From contig CAJMOH010000028.1 in assembly GCA_905215055.1 (NCBI GenBank), forward strand, positions 1 to 36,320: 36,320 nucleotides of DNA. Reading direction: 5' to 3'. The notes below the pieces were generated by a model. It had not been told where the DNA came from and did not search any database. It worked only from the letters and a program-made list of their open reading frames with translations. Positions 7,641-15,125 of this stretch are shown one piece after another. The position numbers were made by a program, and so were the translations under genes. The DNA comes from an uncultured bacterium (GTDB lineage Bacteria > Bacillota > Clostridia > Oscillospirales > Acutalibacteraceae). Positions within the stretch are counted from its first letter, which is position 1. Each line of letters opens with the position of its first letter.

Positions 7641-8729
7641 TTACCGGTATTTTTGGATGATTTCGTCCATGCCGGAGCGCTTTCGCTCCATCTCTTCCAC
7701 CAGCCGGAACTGGTTTCTGGCCCGCACCAGGTTGTGCTCCGGATAGGCGGTGCGGAAGTACACGTCCCCGTTCAGGTAATCCGCCAGGAAGCGGATGCCC
7801 ACCTCAAAGGTCATCAGAATGGCCCCGTCGGGCAGGGTGTCCAGCTCCAGAGGCGTCAGGGCGTCTCCCGCCGCGGAGAGGAACCCGTCTGTGTAGGCCG
7901 CAAACAGCTCCAGGTCAAAGCGGACCTTGGAAAGATCCGCCTCGTCCTCGGCGGCTGTGGTGGCCCCCGCCCGGATGGAATCCCCAAAGTCAAAGGCTGC
8001 CAGGCCGGGCATCACCGTGTCCAGGTCGATAACGCACAGCGCCTTTCCCGTGGCGTCGTCAATCAGCACGTTGCTCATCTTGGTGTCGTTATGGGTCACC
8101 CGCAGGGGCAGCTTTCCCGCCTGGAGCAAATCCATCAGCAGGGAGCAGCCCTCCTCCCGAGCACGGGCAAAGTCCAGCTCGGAGCTTACCTGAGAAGCCC
8201 GCCCGGCTTTGTTCCGCTCCACAGCCTCCCGCAGCTGGCGGAACCGGTCCGGCGTGTTGTGAAAATTGGCGATGGTCTCGTGAAGTGTTTCAGCGGGATA
8301 GCCTGCCAGCAGCCGCTGAAATTCCCCAAAGGCCCGTCCCGCCTCCCGAAGCATGGCAGGGCTTTCCACGGTTTCGTAGGATCTGGCCCCATCCACATAG
8401 GTCATGCAGCGCCAGGGACCGCCCTCCCCGTCCACATAGAGGGTGGAGCCGTCCAGGGTTTTGCGGATATTCAGAGTCTCCCGGTCAGGGTCGCCGCCCA
8501 AAGAGCCAATCCTTTCCCGCAGGTAGGCCGTCACCCCGGCTATGTTTTCCATAATGTCCTCCGGGGAGGGGAATACATAGCGGTTGATCCGCTGCAGGGT
8601 AAATTTGCCTTTGTCGTCAATCAGAAAGGTGTCGTTGATATGCCCTCCGTTCAGAGGCGTTACCGGGCTTTTGGGAGAGAGGCCGAAGGCCTCCAGAATA
8701 TCCGCTGTGACGCAGGTGGTGTGCTCCAT
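7641..8729 (-). CDS. nahK: N-acetylhexosamine 1-kinase-like sugar kinase (aminoglycoside phosphotransferase fold)
   Basis: The 362-residue protein resembles bifidobacterial NahK along its length: GGHINDTFLI at the nucleotide-binding loop, REAGRAFGEFQRLL, ETIANFHNTPDRF, the catalytic loop LRVTHNDTKMSNVLID, IDLDTVMPG, FDFGDSIRAGA, and near the end RFLADYLNGDVYF and PEHNLVRARNQF. NahK phosphorylates N-acetylglucosamine or N-acetylgalactosamine at C1 in salvage of host mucin and milk sugars. I recall the family sequence rather than having searched it; a related anomeric kinase remains possible. No lacto-N-biose phosphorylase or uridylyltransferase is in the window, so the rest of the pathway must be elsewhere. 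ATG 8729 follows AAAGGAACC. It is the second gene of a minus-strand run. Confidence 0.8.
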   Translation of the reverse strand: MEHTTCVTADILEAFGLSPKSPVTPLNGGHINDTFLIDDKGKFTLQRINRYVFPSPEDIMENIAGVTAYLRERIGSLGGDPDRETLNIRKTLDGSTLYVDGEGGPWRCMTYVDGARSYETVESPAMLREAGRAFGEFQRLLAGYPAETLHETIANFHNTPDRFRQLREAVERNKAGRASQVSSELDFARAREEGCSLLMDLLQAGKLPLRVTHNDTKMSNVLIDDATGKALCVIDLDTVMPGLAAFDFGDSIRAGATTAAEDEADLSKVRFDLELFAAYTDGFLSAAGDALTPLELDTLPDGAILMTFEVGIRFLADYLNGDVYFRTAYPEHNLVRARNQFRLVEEMERKRSGMDEIIQKYR

Positions 8730-8775
8730 GGTGTATCGGTTCCTTTCGTGTTAATATTCGTAAGCGGGGAGATCC

Positions 8776-10062
8776 TCAAAAGCGAAGTCCCATGTGAAGA
8801 ATCACTTCTCCCGGCGCGCCGGAGAGGGAGAGCTTTCCGCTGTAACGCTCCACAATGTCCCGGGCGTTTTCCAGGCCGTGCAAGTCGTCCTCCCCCTGAA
8901 AATCCTCGTCAAACAGCCAGGCCAGCAGCTGGGAGAAGGTTTGGCCCTTCCAGGAAAAGCCGGGCTTTTGGGGCAGCTCCCCAGAGTAGACCGCCTCCAG
9001 CGTTAGGGAGCCTTCCCCGGGAAACGCGGTAAAGCGCACCCGGCGCTCACCCTCAAAGGAGGCGGCGTCTGTGCAGGCCCGGGTGAGCATCTCGCTGATA
9101 AGCACGCACAGCTCCACCGTGGAGAGAGGGGCTTCTCCGGTGACGGCGTTGCTCTCAAAGGAAATGCTGTTTTGGGCGGCAAAGGCAGCCTTGGCCGCGA
9201 TCACCGCGTTGATATAGGGATTCTCGCTGTACTGGCCCGCAATGGGGGCCTTGGCGCTGTTCTGCTTGAAAATGGCCGTGTACTTTGGCACCATGTCTCC
9301 GTTGCCGTCCTGCAGCATGACGTTGACCGTGTCCAAGGCGTATTCTCCGGTTTTCCTGGCGGCCTTGGCCTCCCGCACGGCAGCCAGCGTGTCGGCAAAG
9401 TCTCCGGCCTTCAGTTCCAGCATACCGGCACGGGCGGCGTCCTCCGAGGCCTGCTTGCAGTACCGCCCGGCCTGATACACGGAGCGGAACACGAAAATTA
9501 CCGCCAGAAATACCAGGGTGGCCGTCAGCAGCCGTTCCGCCGGAACGTGCACCCGAAAGAGAAAATCCACCCGCCCGTTGGCAACGGCGCACAGTCCCAG
9601 AAGCACCAGGCACATGCCCCATAGAAAGGCCGAGGGACCCCGGCCGCTGAAATGGCGGTAAGGCCGGTAAAGACACATGCCCACCAGGGCGAACAGCCCG
9701 GCCAGTGCCAGCAGGCTCAGCAAGGCCCCCAGCGCTCCCGCCGGAGAGACGGGCAGCAGCCCAAGCACAGGGGGAAGAAAGGCCTCCAGATAGAAGTGGC
9801 AGGCAAGGGTCAAAAGCACTAGAAAAAATTTTTGCAAAGGGTTGTTTCGAGACAGAAACAGAGAGGCGGCAAACAGCACAAGTCCTCCGGCAGCGACCGC
9901 CCAGGAGGGTCCCGCCAGCCCCCGCACAATCCATCCGGCGGCTAAAGAGACAAGATAGGCCGCCCCATAGCAGGCCACAGTGGCCCACAGCCGGAAACGG
10001 TCCTCCAGCAGAGCCAAAAACAGCCCTGCGGCGCACAGCAAGGTAATGGCAAGATCAGTCAC
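8776..10062 (-). CDS. Membrane sensor-like protein with a degenerate GHKL ATPase domain
   Basis: A 428-residue protein. Residues 1-205 hold about six hydrophobic segments. A linker helix follows (ASEDAARAGMLELKAGDFADTL) in the place of the dimerisation helix, and then a GHKL-type domain: SENPYINAVIAAKAAFAAQNSISF, ELCVLISEMLTRACTDA and GLENARDIVERYSGKLSL. This is the layout of AgrC/HPK10-like sensor kinases. Two things are missing: a phosphorylatable His in the linker, and the N-box Asn, since the usual DNA of LLxNLLDNAxxA reads TRA here. There is no response regulator beside it. It may therefore bind rather than phosphorylate. GTG start at 10062; promoter just upstream. It leads the transcript with the sugar kinase 46 bases downstream. 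Confidence 0.7.
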   Translation of the reverse strand: MTDLAITLLCAAGLFLALLEDRFRLWATVACYGAAYLVSLAAGWIVRGLAGPSWAVAAGGLVLFAASLFLSRNNPLQKFFLVLLTLACHFYLEAFLPPVLGLLPVSPAGALGALLSLLALAGLFALVGMCLYRPYRHFSGRGPSAFLWGMCLVLLGLCAVANGRVDFLFRVHVPAERLLTATLVFLAVIFVFRSVYQAGRYCKQASEDAARAGMLELKAGDFADTLAAVREAKAARKTGEYALDTVNVMLQDGNGDMVPKYTAIFKQNSAKAPIAGQYSENPYINAVIAAKAAFAAQNSISFESNAVTGEAPLSTVELCVLISEMLTRACTDAASFEGERRVRFTAFPGEGSLTLEAVYSGELPQKPGFSWKGQTFSQLLAWLFDEDFQGEDDLHGLENARDIVERYSGKLSLSGAPGEVILHMGLRF

Positions 10063-10137
10063 GGCAAAAGCATCCCCTTTTTCAAACTAACACAAAATCC
10101 CAGCGGGAAAATTTGGTCCCGCAGCCTTGTTCCCTCT

Positions 10138-10166
10138 AGTATAGCATAAGATTGCTGGGGAAACAA
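10138..10166 (-). promoter_or_regulatory. Extended -10 promoter for the GHKL-kinase-acetyltransferase transcript
   Basis: Minus strand TTGTTT (plus 10161-10166), 17 bases, TATACT (plus 10138-10143) with TGC before the -10 box. A short stem GCGGGA/TCCCGC at plus 10103-10122 lies in the leader before the start codon. Confidence 0.65.
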
Positions 10167-10202
10167 TTTCTTTTTTCTCTATCCTGGGGCTTCTGGCGGC
10201 CA

Positions 10203-10231
10203 TTGACAGCCGTCTCCCGGTATTGTAAGAT
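10203..10231 (+). promoter_or_regulatory. Sigma-A promoter for the DUF4097 gene
   Basis: TTGACA at 10203-10208, 17 bases, TAAGAT at 10226-10231. It is divergent from the minus-strand promoter, the two being about 40 bases apart, so a shared regulator could act on both. Confidence 0.65.
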
Positions 10232-10287
10232 ACTGTATATAGGAAATGCCCGGGATGCTGGGACGCCGGGCGAAAAGGGGGAGAGCT

Positions 10288-11295
10288 GTGAAAAAGCGTT
10301 GGATTTTCACCGGTGTGGCCGGATTGCTGGCGGCTCTGTTTTTGGGGGGCGTGGCGGCAGTAGGAGCCTCTACCGGCTGGTTTGGCATAGAGGAGCTGGC
10401 CTCGCGGGAGGAGGACAGCCAGTGGCCCTACCGCTATCAGACTGCCTGGGACCCCACGGACCGGGGCATGGAGGGGCTGCGAATCACCTGGGGAAACGGC
10501 TCCATCAGCGTGCGCCCCACAGACGCCCCTCTTGTCACGGTGACGGAGTACGCCGCCCGCCCCTTGGAGGAAAGCGAGCTTTTGGGCCTCACCTTTTCCG
10601 GGGATACTCTGGAGGTTTCCTGGGACGGGGGGCTGCTGCCCCTGGGAGCGTTTCAGGGGTGGGAAAAGCGGGTGGAGGTGGAGGTCCCTCGGGCTGTTCT
10701 CGCTCAGCTGGAGGAGCTTTCCTGCTGGAATCTCTCCGGCAGCATGACCGTGGAGGACGTTGGCGCTCAAAAGGCCAGCCTCACCTCCTTCCGGGGGGAT
10801 CTGTCCCTGTCCCGGGTCCAGTGCGGGGAGCTGCGGCTGTCCACTGTTTCGGGAATTGTTCAGCTGGCGCGCAGCGCGGCCCAGGAGCTGTCTGTGGAGA
10901 CAGATTCCGGCGGCGCCGGCATCCAGTCCGTTCAGGCGGGAGAATGCCGGCTGAAAAGCGTCACCGGGCCGGTGAGCTTTGTGGAAAGCGCCGCGGTGGA
11001 GCTTACCATCCAGACAGTCTCCGGGCCGGTGCTCACCCGGCTGGAGGGCTGTCCGGAAACGGCGGATCTGCGTTCTGTCTCCGGGGACATTACCCTGGGG
11101 CTGCGGGAGAACAATGGCTTTGACGCGGCCTATTCCAGTGTGTCCGGCCGGTTTGCCTCCGATTTCATCGGGGCGGAGAGCAAGGGCGCCCTGCGCTACC
11201 GGCAGGGCGGACCGCAGCTTTCCCTTACCACCACCTGGGGGAATATGGAAATTCAAAGGCTGACAGGCGTTTACGCCGAAATGGCGGGCGGCTGA
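10288..11295 (+). CDS. Membrane-anchored DUF4097-type beta-repeat protein
   Basis: About 335 residues from GTG 10288, chosen because AAAGGGGGAGA precedes it; ATG 10246 in frame would add 14 residues. A basic start and one hydrophobic helix (FTGVAGLLAALFLGGVAAVGA) anchor it, with the rest outside. The outer part repeats short beta strands of the kind LSLSRVQCGELRLSTVSGIV, CRLKSVTGPVSFV, IQTVSGPVLTRL and DLRSVSGDITL. The recurring V-S-G-x-(I/V) unit is typical of the DUF4097 (head GIN-like) beta solenoid. Function of the family is unknown; roles in envelope-stress sensing have been proposed. It is transcribed away from the GHKL protein. Confidence 0.7.
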   Translation: MKKRWIFTGVAGLLAALFLGGVAAVGASTGWFGIEELASREEDSQWPYRYQTAWDPTDRGMEGLRITWGNGSISVRPTDAPLVTVTEYAARPLEESELLGLTFSGDTLEVSWDGGLLPLGAFQGWEKRVEVEVPRAVLAQLEELSCWNLSGSMTVEDVGAQKASLTSFRGDLSLSRVQCGELRLSTVSGIVQLARSAAQELSVETDSGGAGIQSVQAGECRLKSVTGPVSFVESAAVELTIQTVSGPVLTRLEGCPETADLRSVSGDITLGLRENNGFDAAYSSVSGRFASDFIGAESKGALRYRQGGPQLSLTTTWGNMEIQRLTGVYAEMAGG

Positions 11296-11350
11296 TGAAA
11301 CCATAAGCCAACCGGCAGGGAAAAGGAAGTGCAAAAAACGTGAGGGCTTT

Positions 11351-11440
11351 TTGCAAGGGGCTTCTAAAAAAGCCGGGGATAGCTTTGCCGGCCTGCTGGA
11401 TCTTTTAGGGACGGTTTTGGATGTGATTTTGAATCGATAA
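11351..11440 (+). CDS. Possible 29-residue amphipathic peptide (weak)
   Basis: In the 168-base gap before the ADP-ribosylglycohydrolase gene, a TTG at 11351 preceded by GAGGGC opens a frame ending KKAGDSFAGLLDLLGTVLD then VILNR. The product would be a basic head plus an amphipathic helix. The frame stays open upstream of the TTG without any better start, so this could also be a remnant or chance. Nothing else in the gap looks like a gene. Confidence 0.2.
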   Translation: MQGASKKAGDSFAGLLDLLGTVLDVILNR

Positions 11441-11463
11441 GAGATTAGGAAAGGGGGCGCTGT

Positions 11464-12327
11464 ATGTACGGCGCGATTTTGGGGGATATAGCCGGGTCCC
11501 GCTTTGAGTTCAGCCGGCCCAACGGATTCGATTGGAAAACCACCGACTTTTTCGGCGGCATGAGCACTTACACCGACGACACGGTGCTGACGGTGGCCAC
11601 CAAATACGCGGTGCTCACCGGCACGCCCTATGGCAAGGCCTATGCCCTGTTCGGGAAAAAATACGCCCGGGTGGGGTATGGCACCATGTTCAAAAACTGG
11701 CTCAACGGCTCCTGCCAGAAGGGGTACAACAGCTATGGCAACGGCTCGGCCATGCGGGTCAGCTATATCGGCTGGTATTATCCCACCTTGGAAGAGGTGG
11801 AGGAGCAGGCGGTGTTCAGCTCTCTGGTCACCCACAACCATCCAGAGGGGGTGCGGGCTGCCCAGGCCACGGCGGGAGCGGTGTTCCTGGCCCGCACCGG
11901 CGCCACAAAGAAGGAGATCATCCGCTATATACACAAGAAATTCGGCTATCTTGTCACCACCCCTCTGTTCATTTACCGGCCCTTCGGCAAGTTTGACGAT
12001 ACTGCCATGGGGACCATGCCCTTGGCCATCCGCTGCTTTTTAGAGTCGGAGGACTGGGAGAGCTGCATCCGCAACGTGTTCAGCGTGAAATGTGACACAG
12101 ACACGGTGGCCTGTATTGCCGGGGGCATTGCCGACGCCTACTACGGCGGCACCGGTCTGGATGAGGACGCCCTGCTCAGGCGCTTTTTAATCAAGCCAAA
12201 CGACCGGGGCGAGTTTGACACCTTCCTCTACGACTGGGCTACCAAGACCCCGGAGCAGGCCCGAAAAGAGCGGGAGGAAAAGGCGAAAAGGGAGAAGGAA
12301 GAAAAGGAGAAAGGCGGCGTTTTATGA
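11464..12327 (+). CDS. ADP-ribosylglycohydrolase family protein (DraG/ARH-like)
   Basis: A 287-residue protein of the family that removes ADP-ribose from proteins or related molecules using two metal ions. Visible motifs: GAILGDIAGSRFEF at the N-terminus; YTDDTVLTVA, the first metal-binding Thr-Asp-Asp; GNGSAMRV; VTHNHPEGVRAAQATAGAVFLA; and CDTDTVACIAGGIADAYYG, the second metal-binding Asp-Thr-Asp. All key acidic residues are present, so it should be active. The last 30 residues are a Lys/Glu-rich tail that is unusual. It starts at ATG 11464 behind AGGAAAGGGGG, and its stop overlaps the next gene's start (ATGA). The substrate is not readable. Confidence 0.88.
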   Translation: MYGAILGDIAGSRFEFSRPNGFDWKTTDFFGGMSTYTDDTVLTVATKYAVLTGTPYGKAYALFGKKYARVGYGTMFKNWLNGSCQKGYNSYGNGSAMRVSYIGWYYPTLEEVEEQAVFSSLVTHNHPEGVRAAQATAGAVFLARTGATKKEIIRYIHKKFGYLVTTPLFIYRPFGKFDDTAMGTMPLAIRCFLESEDWESCIRNVFSVKCDTDTVACIAGGIADAYYGGTGLDEDALLRRFLIKPNDRGEFDTFLYDWATKTPEQARKEREEKAKREKEEKEKGGVL

Positions 12328-12824
12328 TTGTTATTTCTTACCAGTCCAAGCTGGTGCTTCGCATCCTCAAGGGGGGAGAGATTTACCGGGCAAAGCCCAA
12401 TCTCACCCTGCGGGGAGAGTACGACGCTCTGATCGATCTGCTGGGTCTCCATTGCGAGTGCCCGATTTTCGGGGTGCTGAAGGGGAAAAAGCAGAACACG
12501 GGGGGCAAGGTGTCCGGCTCTGTGCGACTGGTGCTGGATGTGCCGGACAAGTTTGTCCACCTGACAGAGTACGGCGTGTGGGCGGATTTCCTCTATGCCT
12601 TTAAGTTTACCAACCCGGCGAACTACAAGTCTCTCCGGCCCGACTGCGAGGAGCTGACGGTGCGGGAGTACAACGACATCTTGAAGAACCTGAAGGAGCA
12701 GCGCAAGCCCTCTCAGTACAAATGCCCCCAGGTGGTGCTGGAAAAAATTAACCCCGCCTGGATCAAGAGCTATCACGTTGTGGGAAAGGGAGAGAGCTTT
12801 TTGCGAAAGCTGTTTGGAAAATAA
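12324..12824 (+). CDS. Protein of unknown function coupled to the ADP-ribosylglycohydrolase
   Basis: A 166-residue soluble, basic protein with no signal peptide, membrane segment or motif I recognise. It begins MIVISYQSKLVLRILKGGEI, continues with CECPIFGVLKGKKQN and VWADFLYAFKF, and ends FLRKLFGK. Its ATG sits inside the stop of the ADP-ribosylglycohydrolase gene (ATGA), so the two are made together. A substrate, partner or cognate ADP-ribosylating protein of the hydrolase is conceivable but there is no direct sequence sign of an ADP-ribosyltransferase fold that I can name. Glycerol kinase follows after 36 bases with no terminator between. Confidence 0.7.
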   Translation: MIVISYQSKLVLRILKGGEIYRAKPNLTLRGEYDALIDLLGLHCECPIFGVLKGKKQNTGGKVSGSVRLVLDVPDKFVHLTEYGVWADFLYAFKFTNPANYKSLRPDCEELTVREYNDILKNLKEQRKPSQYKCPQVVLEKINPAWIKSYHVVGKGESFLRKLFGK

Positions 12825-12860
12825 CCGGGCGTCAGGCCCGAAGCAAGGAGTGTATGGGTT

Positions 12861-14366
12861 ATGATGGTGGGAAAGTACATTTTGTCCATTGACCAGGGGA
12901 CCACCAGCTCTCGGGCGGTGCTGTTCGATTCCTTTGGGGGCGTGGCAGGTATGGGCCAGCGGGAGTTTCCCCAGATCTATCCTCAGCCCGGCTATGTGGA
13001 GCACGACGCGGTTCAGATTTTGCAGACCACCCTTTACGCCATGCGCCAGGCGGTGGAGCAGGCGGGTATCCGGGCCAGGGATATTGCCGCCATCAGCGTC
13101 ACCAACCAGCGGGAAACCACGGTGGCCTGGGATGCGGTGACGGGAATCCCAGTGTGCAACGCCATTGTGTGGCAGTGCCGCCGCACCGCCCCGGAATGTG
13201 AACGTCTGCGTCAGGCGGGGATGGAGCAGTATATCAGGGACACCACTGGTCTGGTAATTGACCCCTACTTCTCCGGCACCAAAATGAAGTGGATTCTGGA
13301 GAATGTTCCCGCGGCCCGGGAACTGGCGGACAAGGGCCGGCTGCGCTTTGGCACCATCGATACTTGGCTGGTATACTCCCTAACGGACGGGGCCTCCTAT
13401 GTCACCGACGCCACCAACGCCTCCCGGACCATGCTGTTTGATATTCACAAGCTCCGCTGGGATGAAACCATGTGCAGAGAACTGAAAATTCCCCTCAGCG
13501 CCCTGCCCCGTGTGGTGGAGAGCGGGGAGATTGTGGGCATGTGCAGCGCCGATGTGCTGGGAGAGGAAATCCCCATTGCCGGCATCGCCGGAGACCAGCA
13601 CGCCGCTCTGTTCGGTCAGTGCTGCTTTGAGGAGGGCATGGCAAAAAACACCTATGGCACAGGCTGCTTTGTGCTGATGAACACCGGCGGAAAGCCGGTC
13701 TCCTCCAAAACCGGGCTTTTGACCACCATTGCCTGGCGGTTAAACGGCCGCACCACCTACGCTCTGGAGGGCAGCGCCTTTAACGCCGGCTCGGCGATTC
13801 AGTGGCTGCGGGACGAGCTGGAGATTATCAAGACACCCCAGGAGGCGGATCAGCTGGCCGAAACCGTGGAGGACGCTGGGGGCGTCAGCTTTGTGCCGGC
13901 CTTCACCGGCCTGGGCGCGCCCTACTGGGACATGTATGCCCGAGGCGCCCTGCTGGGCGTTACCCGGGGTACCACCCGCGCTCATTTGTGCCGGGCTGTG
14001 CTGGAGAGCATCGCCCTGGAAAGCGCTGATCTGGTGGAGGCCATGCAGCGGGAAAGCGGTGTGGCTATTCCCGAGTTGCGGGCGGACGGCGGCGCCTCTC
14101 GCAGCCGGTTTTTGATGCAGTATCAGGCGGATATTTTGAATGCCCGGGTCTGCCGCCCCCAGTGCCTGGAGACCACAGCCCTTGGCTCCGCCATGATGGC
14201 GGGCCTGACCGTGGGAGTGTGGGACAGCCTGGAGGAGCTTTCCTCTCTGTGGCGGGAGAGCGCCGGCTTTGACCCCCATTATCCGGCGGACCGCCGGAAG
14301 GCGGACCTGGCCCGCTGGCACGAGGGCGTCCGCCGCAGCATGGATTGGGTCCGGCACGACGGCTGA
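12861..14366 (+). CDS. glpK: Glycerol kinase
   Basis: The enzyme phosphorylates glycerol to glycerol 3-phosphate with ATP. The 501 residues match the family in length and in motifs: ILSIDQGTTSSRAVLFD, ISVTNQRETTVAWD, NAIVWQCRRT, GTIDTWLVYSLT, AGIAGDQHAALFGQ, YGTGCFVLMNTG and the C-terminal ADGGASRSRFLMQYQADIL. In many low-GC Firmicutes a histidine in an HFYG-type loop before the IAGDQ motif is phosphorylated by HPr; here that place reads ADVLGEEIPI with no His, so this control is probably absent. No glycerol facilitator or glpD is next to it. ATG 12861 follows AAGGAGTG; ATG 12864 is an equal alternative. A terminator follows. Confidence 0.95.
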   Translation: MMVGKYILSIDQGTTSSRAVLFDSFGGVAGMGQREFPQIYPQPGYVEHDAVQILQTTLYAMRQAVEQAGIRARDIAAISVTNQRETTVAWDAVTGIPVCNAIVWQCRRTAPECERLRQAGMEQYIRDTTGLVIDPYFSGTKMKWILENVPAARELADKGRLRFGTIDTWLVYSLTDGASYVTDATNASRTMLFDIHKLRWDETMCRELKIPLSALPRVVESGEIVGMCSADVLGEEIPIAGIAGDQHAALFGQCCFEEGMAKNTYGTGCFVLMNTGGKPVSSKTGLLTTIAWRLNGRTTYALEGSAFNAGSAIQWLRDELEIIKTPQEADQLAETVEDAGGVSFVPAFTGLGAPYWDMYARGALLGVTRGTTRAHLCRAVLESIALESADLVEAMQRESGVAIPELRADGGASRSRFLMQYQADILNARVCRPQCLETTALGSAMMAGLTVGVWDSLEELSSLWRESAGFDPHYPADRRKADLARWHEGVRRSMDWVRHDG

Positions 14367-14406
14367 TTTGCTCCGCCGGACGAGCGGCGGTATGCGGCGA
14401 TTTTCA

Positions 14407-14432
14407 GAGCCTGGTTGTTCCAGGCTCTTTTT
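14407..14432 (+). terminator. Rho-independent terminator after glpK
   Basis: GAGCCTGG at 14407-14414 pairs with CCAGGCTC at 14420-14427, loop of five, followed by TTTTT. It separates the glycerol kinase transcript from hisH. Confidence 0.9.
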
Positions 14433-14447
14433 CCGCGGGGGGCTCTC

Positions 14448-14476
14448 TTGACGGGAAAACAAAAATCTGCTACAAT
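14448..14476 (+). promoter_or_regulatory. Consensus sigma-A promoter for hisH-hisF
   Basis: TTGACG at 14448-14453, exactly 17 bases, TACAAT at 14471-14476, about 30 bases before the hisH start. No T-box or other riboswitch fits in the very short leader. Confidence 0.85.
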
Positions 14477-14505
14477 CGCTTTATTATGATAGCGAGGTGA
14501 AGCGC

Positions 14506-15123
14506 ATGATCTCCATCATCGACTACGGCGCGGGCAATCTCCAAAGCGTGGAAAAGGCCCTGCGCCACATCGGCTGCGATTGCCAAGTCACCGCCGACCC
14601 TGCTGCCCTGCTGGCTTCAGAGGCCGCGGTGCTGCCCGGGGTGGGTTCCTTCGGCGACGCCATGAACCAGCTCCGATCTCGGGGCCTGGAGCGCCCTATC
14701 CACGATTTTGTAGACTCTGGAAAGCCCTTTCTGGGCATCTGCCTGGGGCTGCAAATTCTCTTTGAGTCCAGCGAGGAATCTCCCGGCGCGGCGGGGCTGG
14801 GCTTGCTGAAGGGAAAGATCCTTCACCTCCCCAGGGAAAGCGGCTTGAAGATTCCCCACATCGGGTGGAACTCCCTGGCGCTGAAAGAGGGAGAGTCCCT
14901 GTTTGCCGGGCTGCCCCAGGAGTCCTATGTCTATTTTGTCCACTCCTACTATCTGCGGGCAGAGGAGGATGTGGTCACCGCCACGGCGGAGTATGGAACC
15001 GTTATCCATGCGGCGGTGCGAAAGGGCAACCTGATGGCCTGCCAATTTCATCCGGAGAAGAGCGGCCGGGTGGGATTGCAGATCCTGCGCAACTTCGCGG
15101 CCATGCTGGAAAAGGGGGAGTGA
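14506..15123 (+). CDS. hisH: Imidazole glycerol phosphate synthase, glutamine amidotransferase subunit
   Basis: HisH releases ammonia from glutamine and passes it to HisF for imidazole glycerol phosphate formation in histidine synthesis. The 205-residue protein begins ISIIDYGAGNLQSVEKAL and carries the class I amidotransferase triad: nucleophile Cys in FLGICLGLQ, and His and Glu in CQFHPEKSG. VLPGVGSFGDAM and IPHIGWNSL are also family hallmarks. ATG 14506 is chosen because GAGGTG lies six bases upstream; a GTG at 14497 is inside that site. hisF begins 2 bases after the stop. No other histidine gene lies in the window. Confidence 0.95.
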   Translation: MISIIDYGAGNLQSVEKALRHIGCDCQVTADPAALLASEAAVLPGVGSFGDAMNQLRSRGLERPIHDFVDSGKPFLGICLGLQILFESSEESPGAAGLGLLKGKILHLPRESGLKIPHIGWNSLALKEGESLFAGLPQESYVYFVHSYYLRAEEDVVTATAEYGTVIHAAVRKGNLMACQFHPEKSGRVGLQILRNFAAMLEKGE

Positions 15124-15125
15124 AC

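Noticed and set aside
10087..11934. Minus-strand frame of 615 residues
   Set aside because: It runs through a promoter region, the DUF4097 gene and the start of the ADP-ribosylglycohydrolase gene, with Pro/Gln/His-rich text typical of antisense frames.
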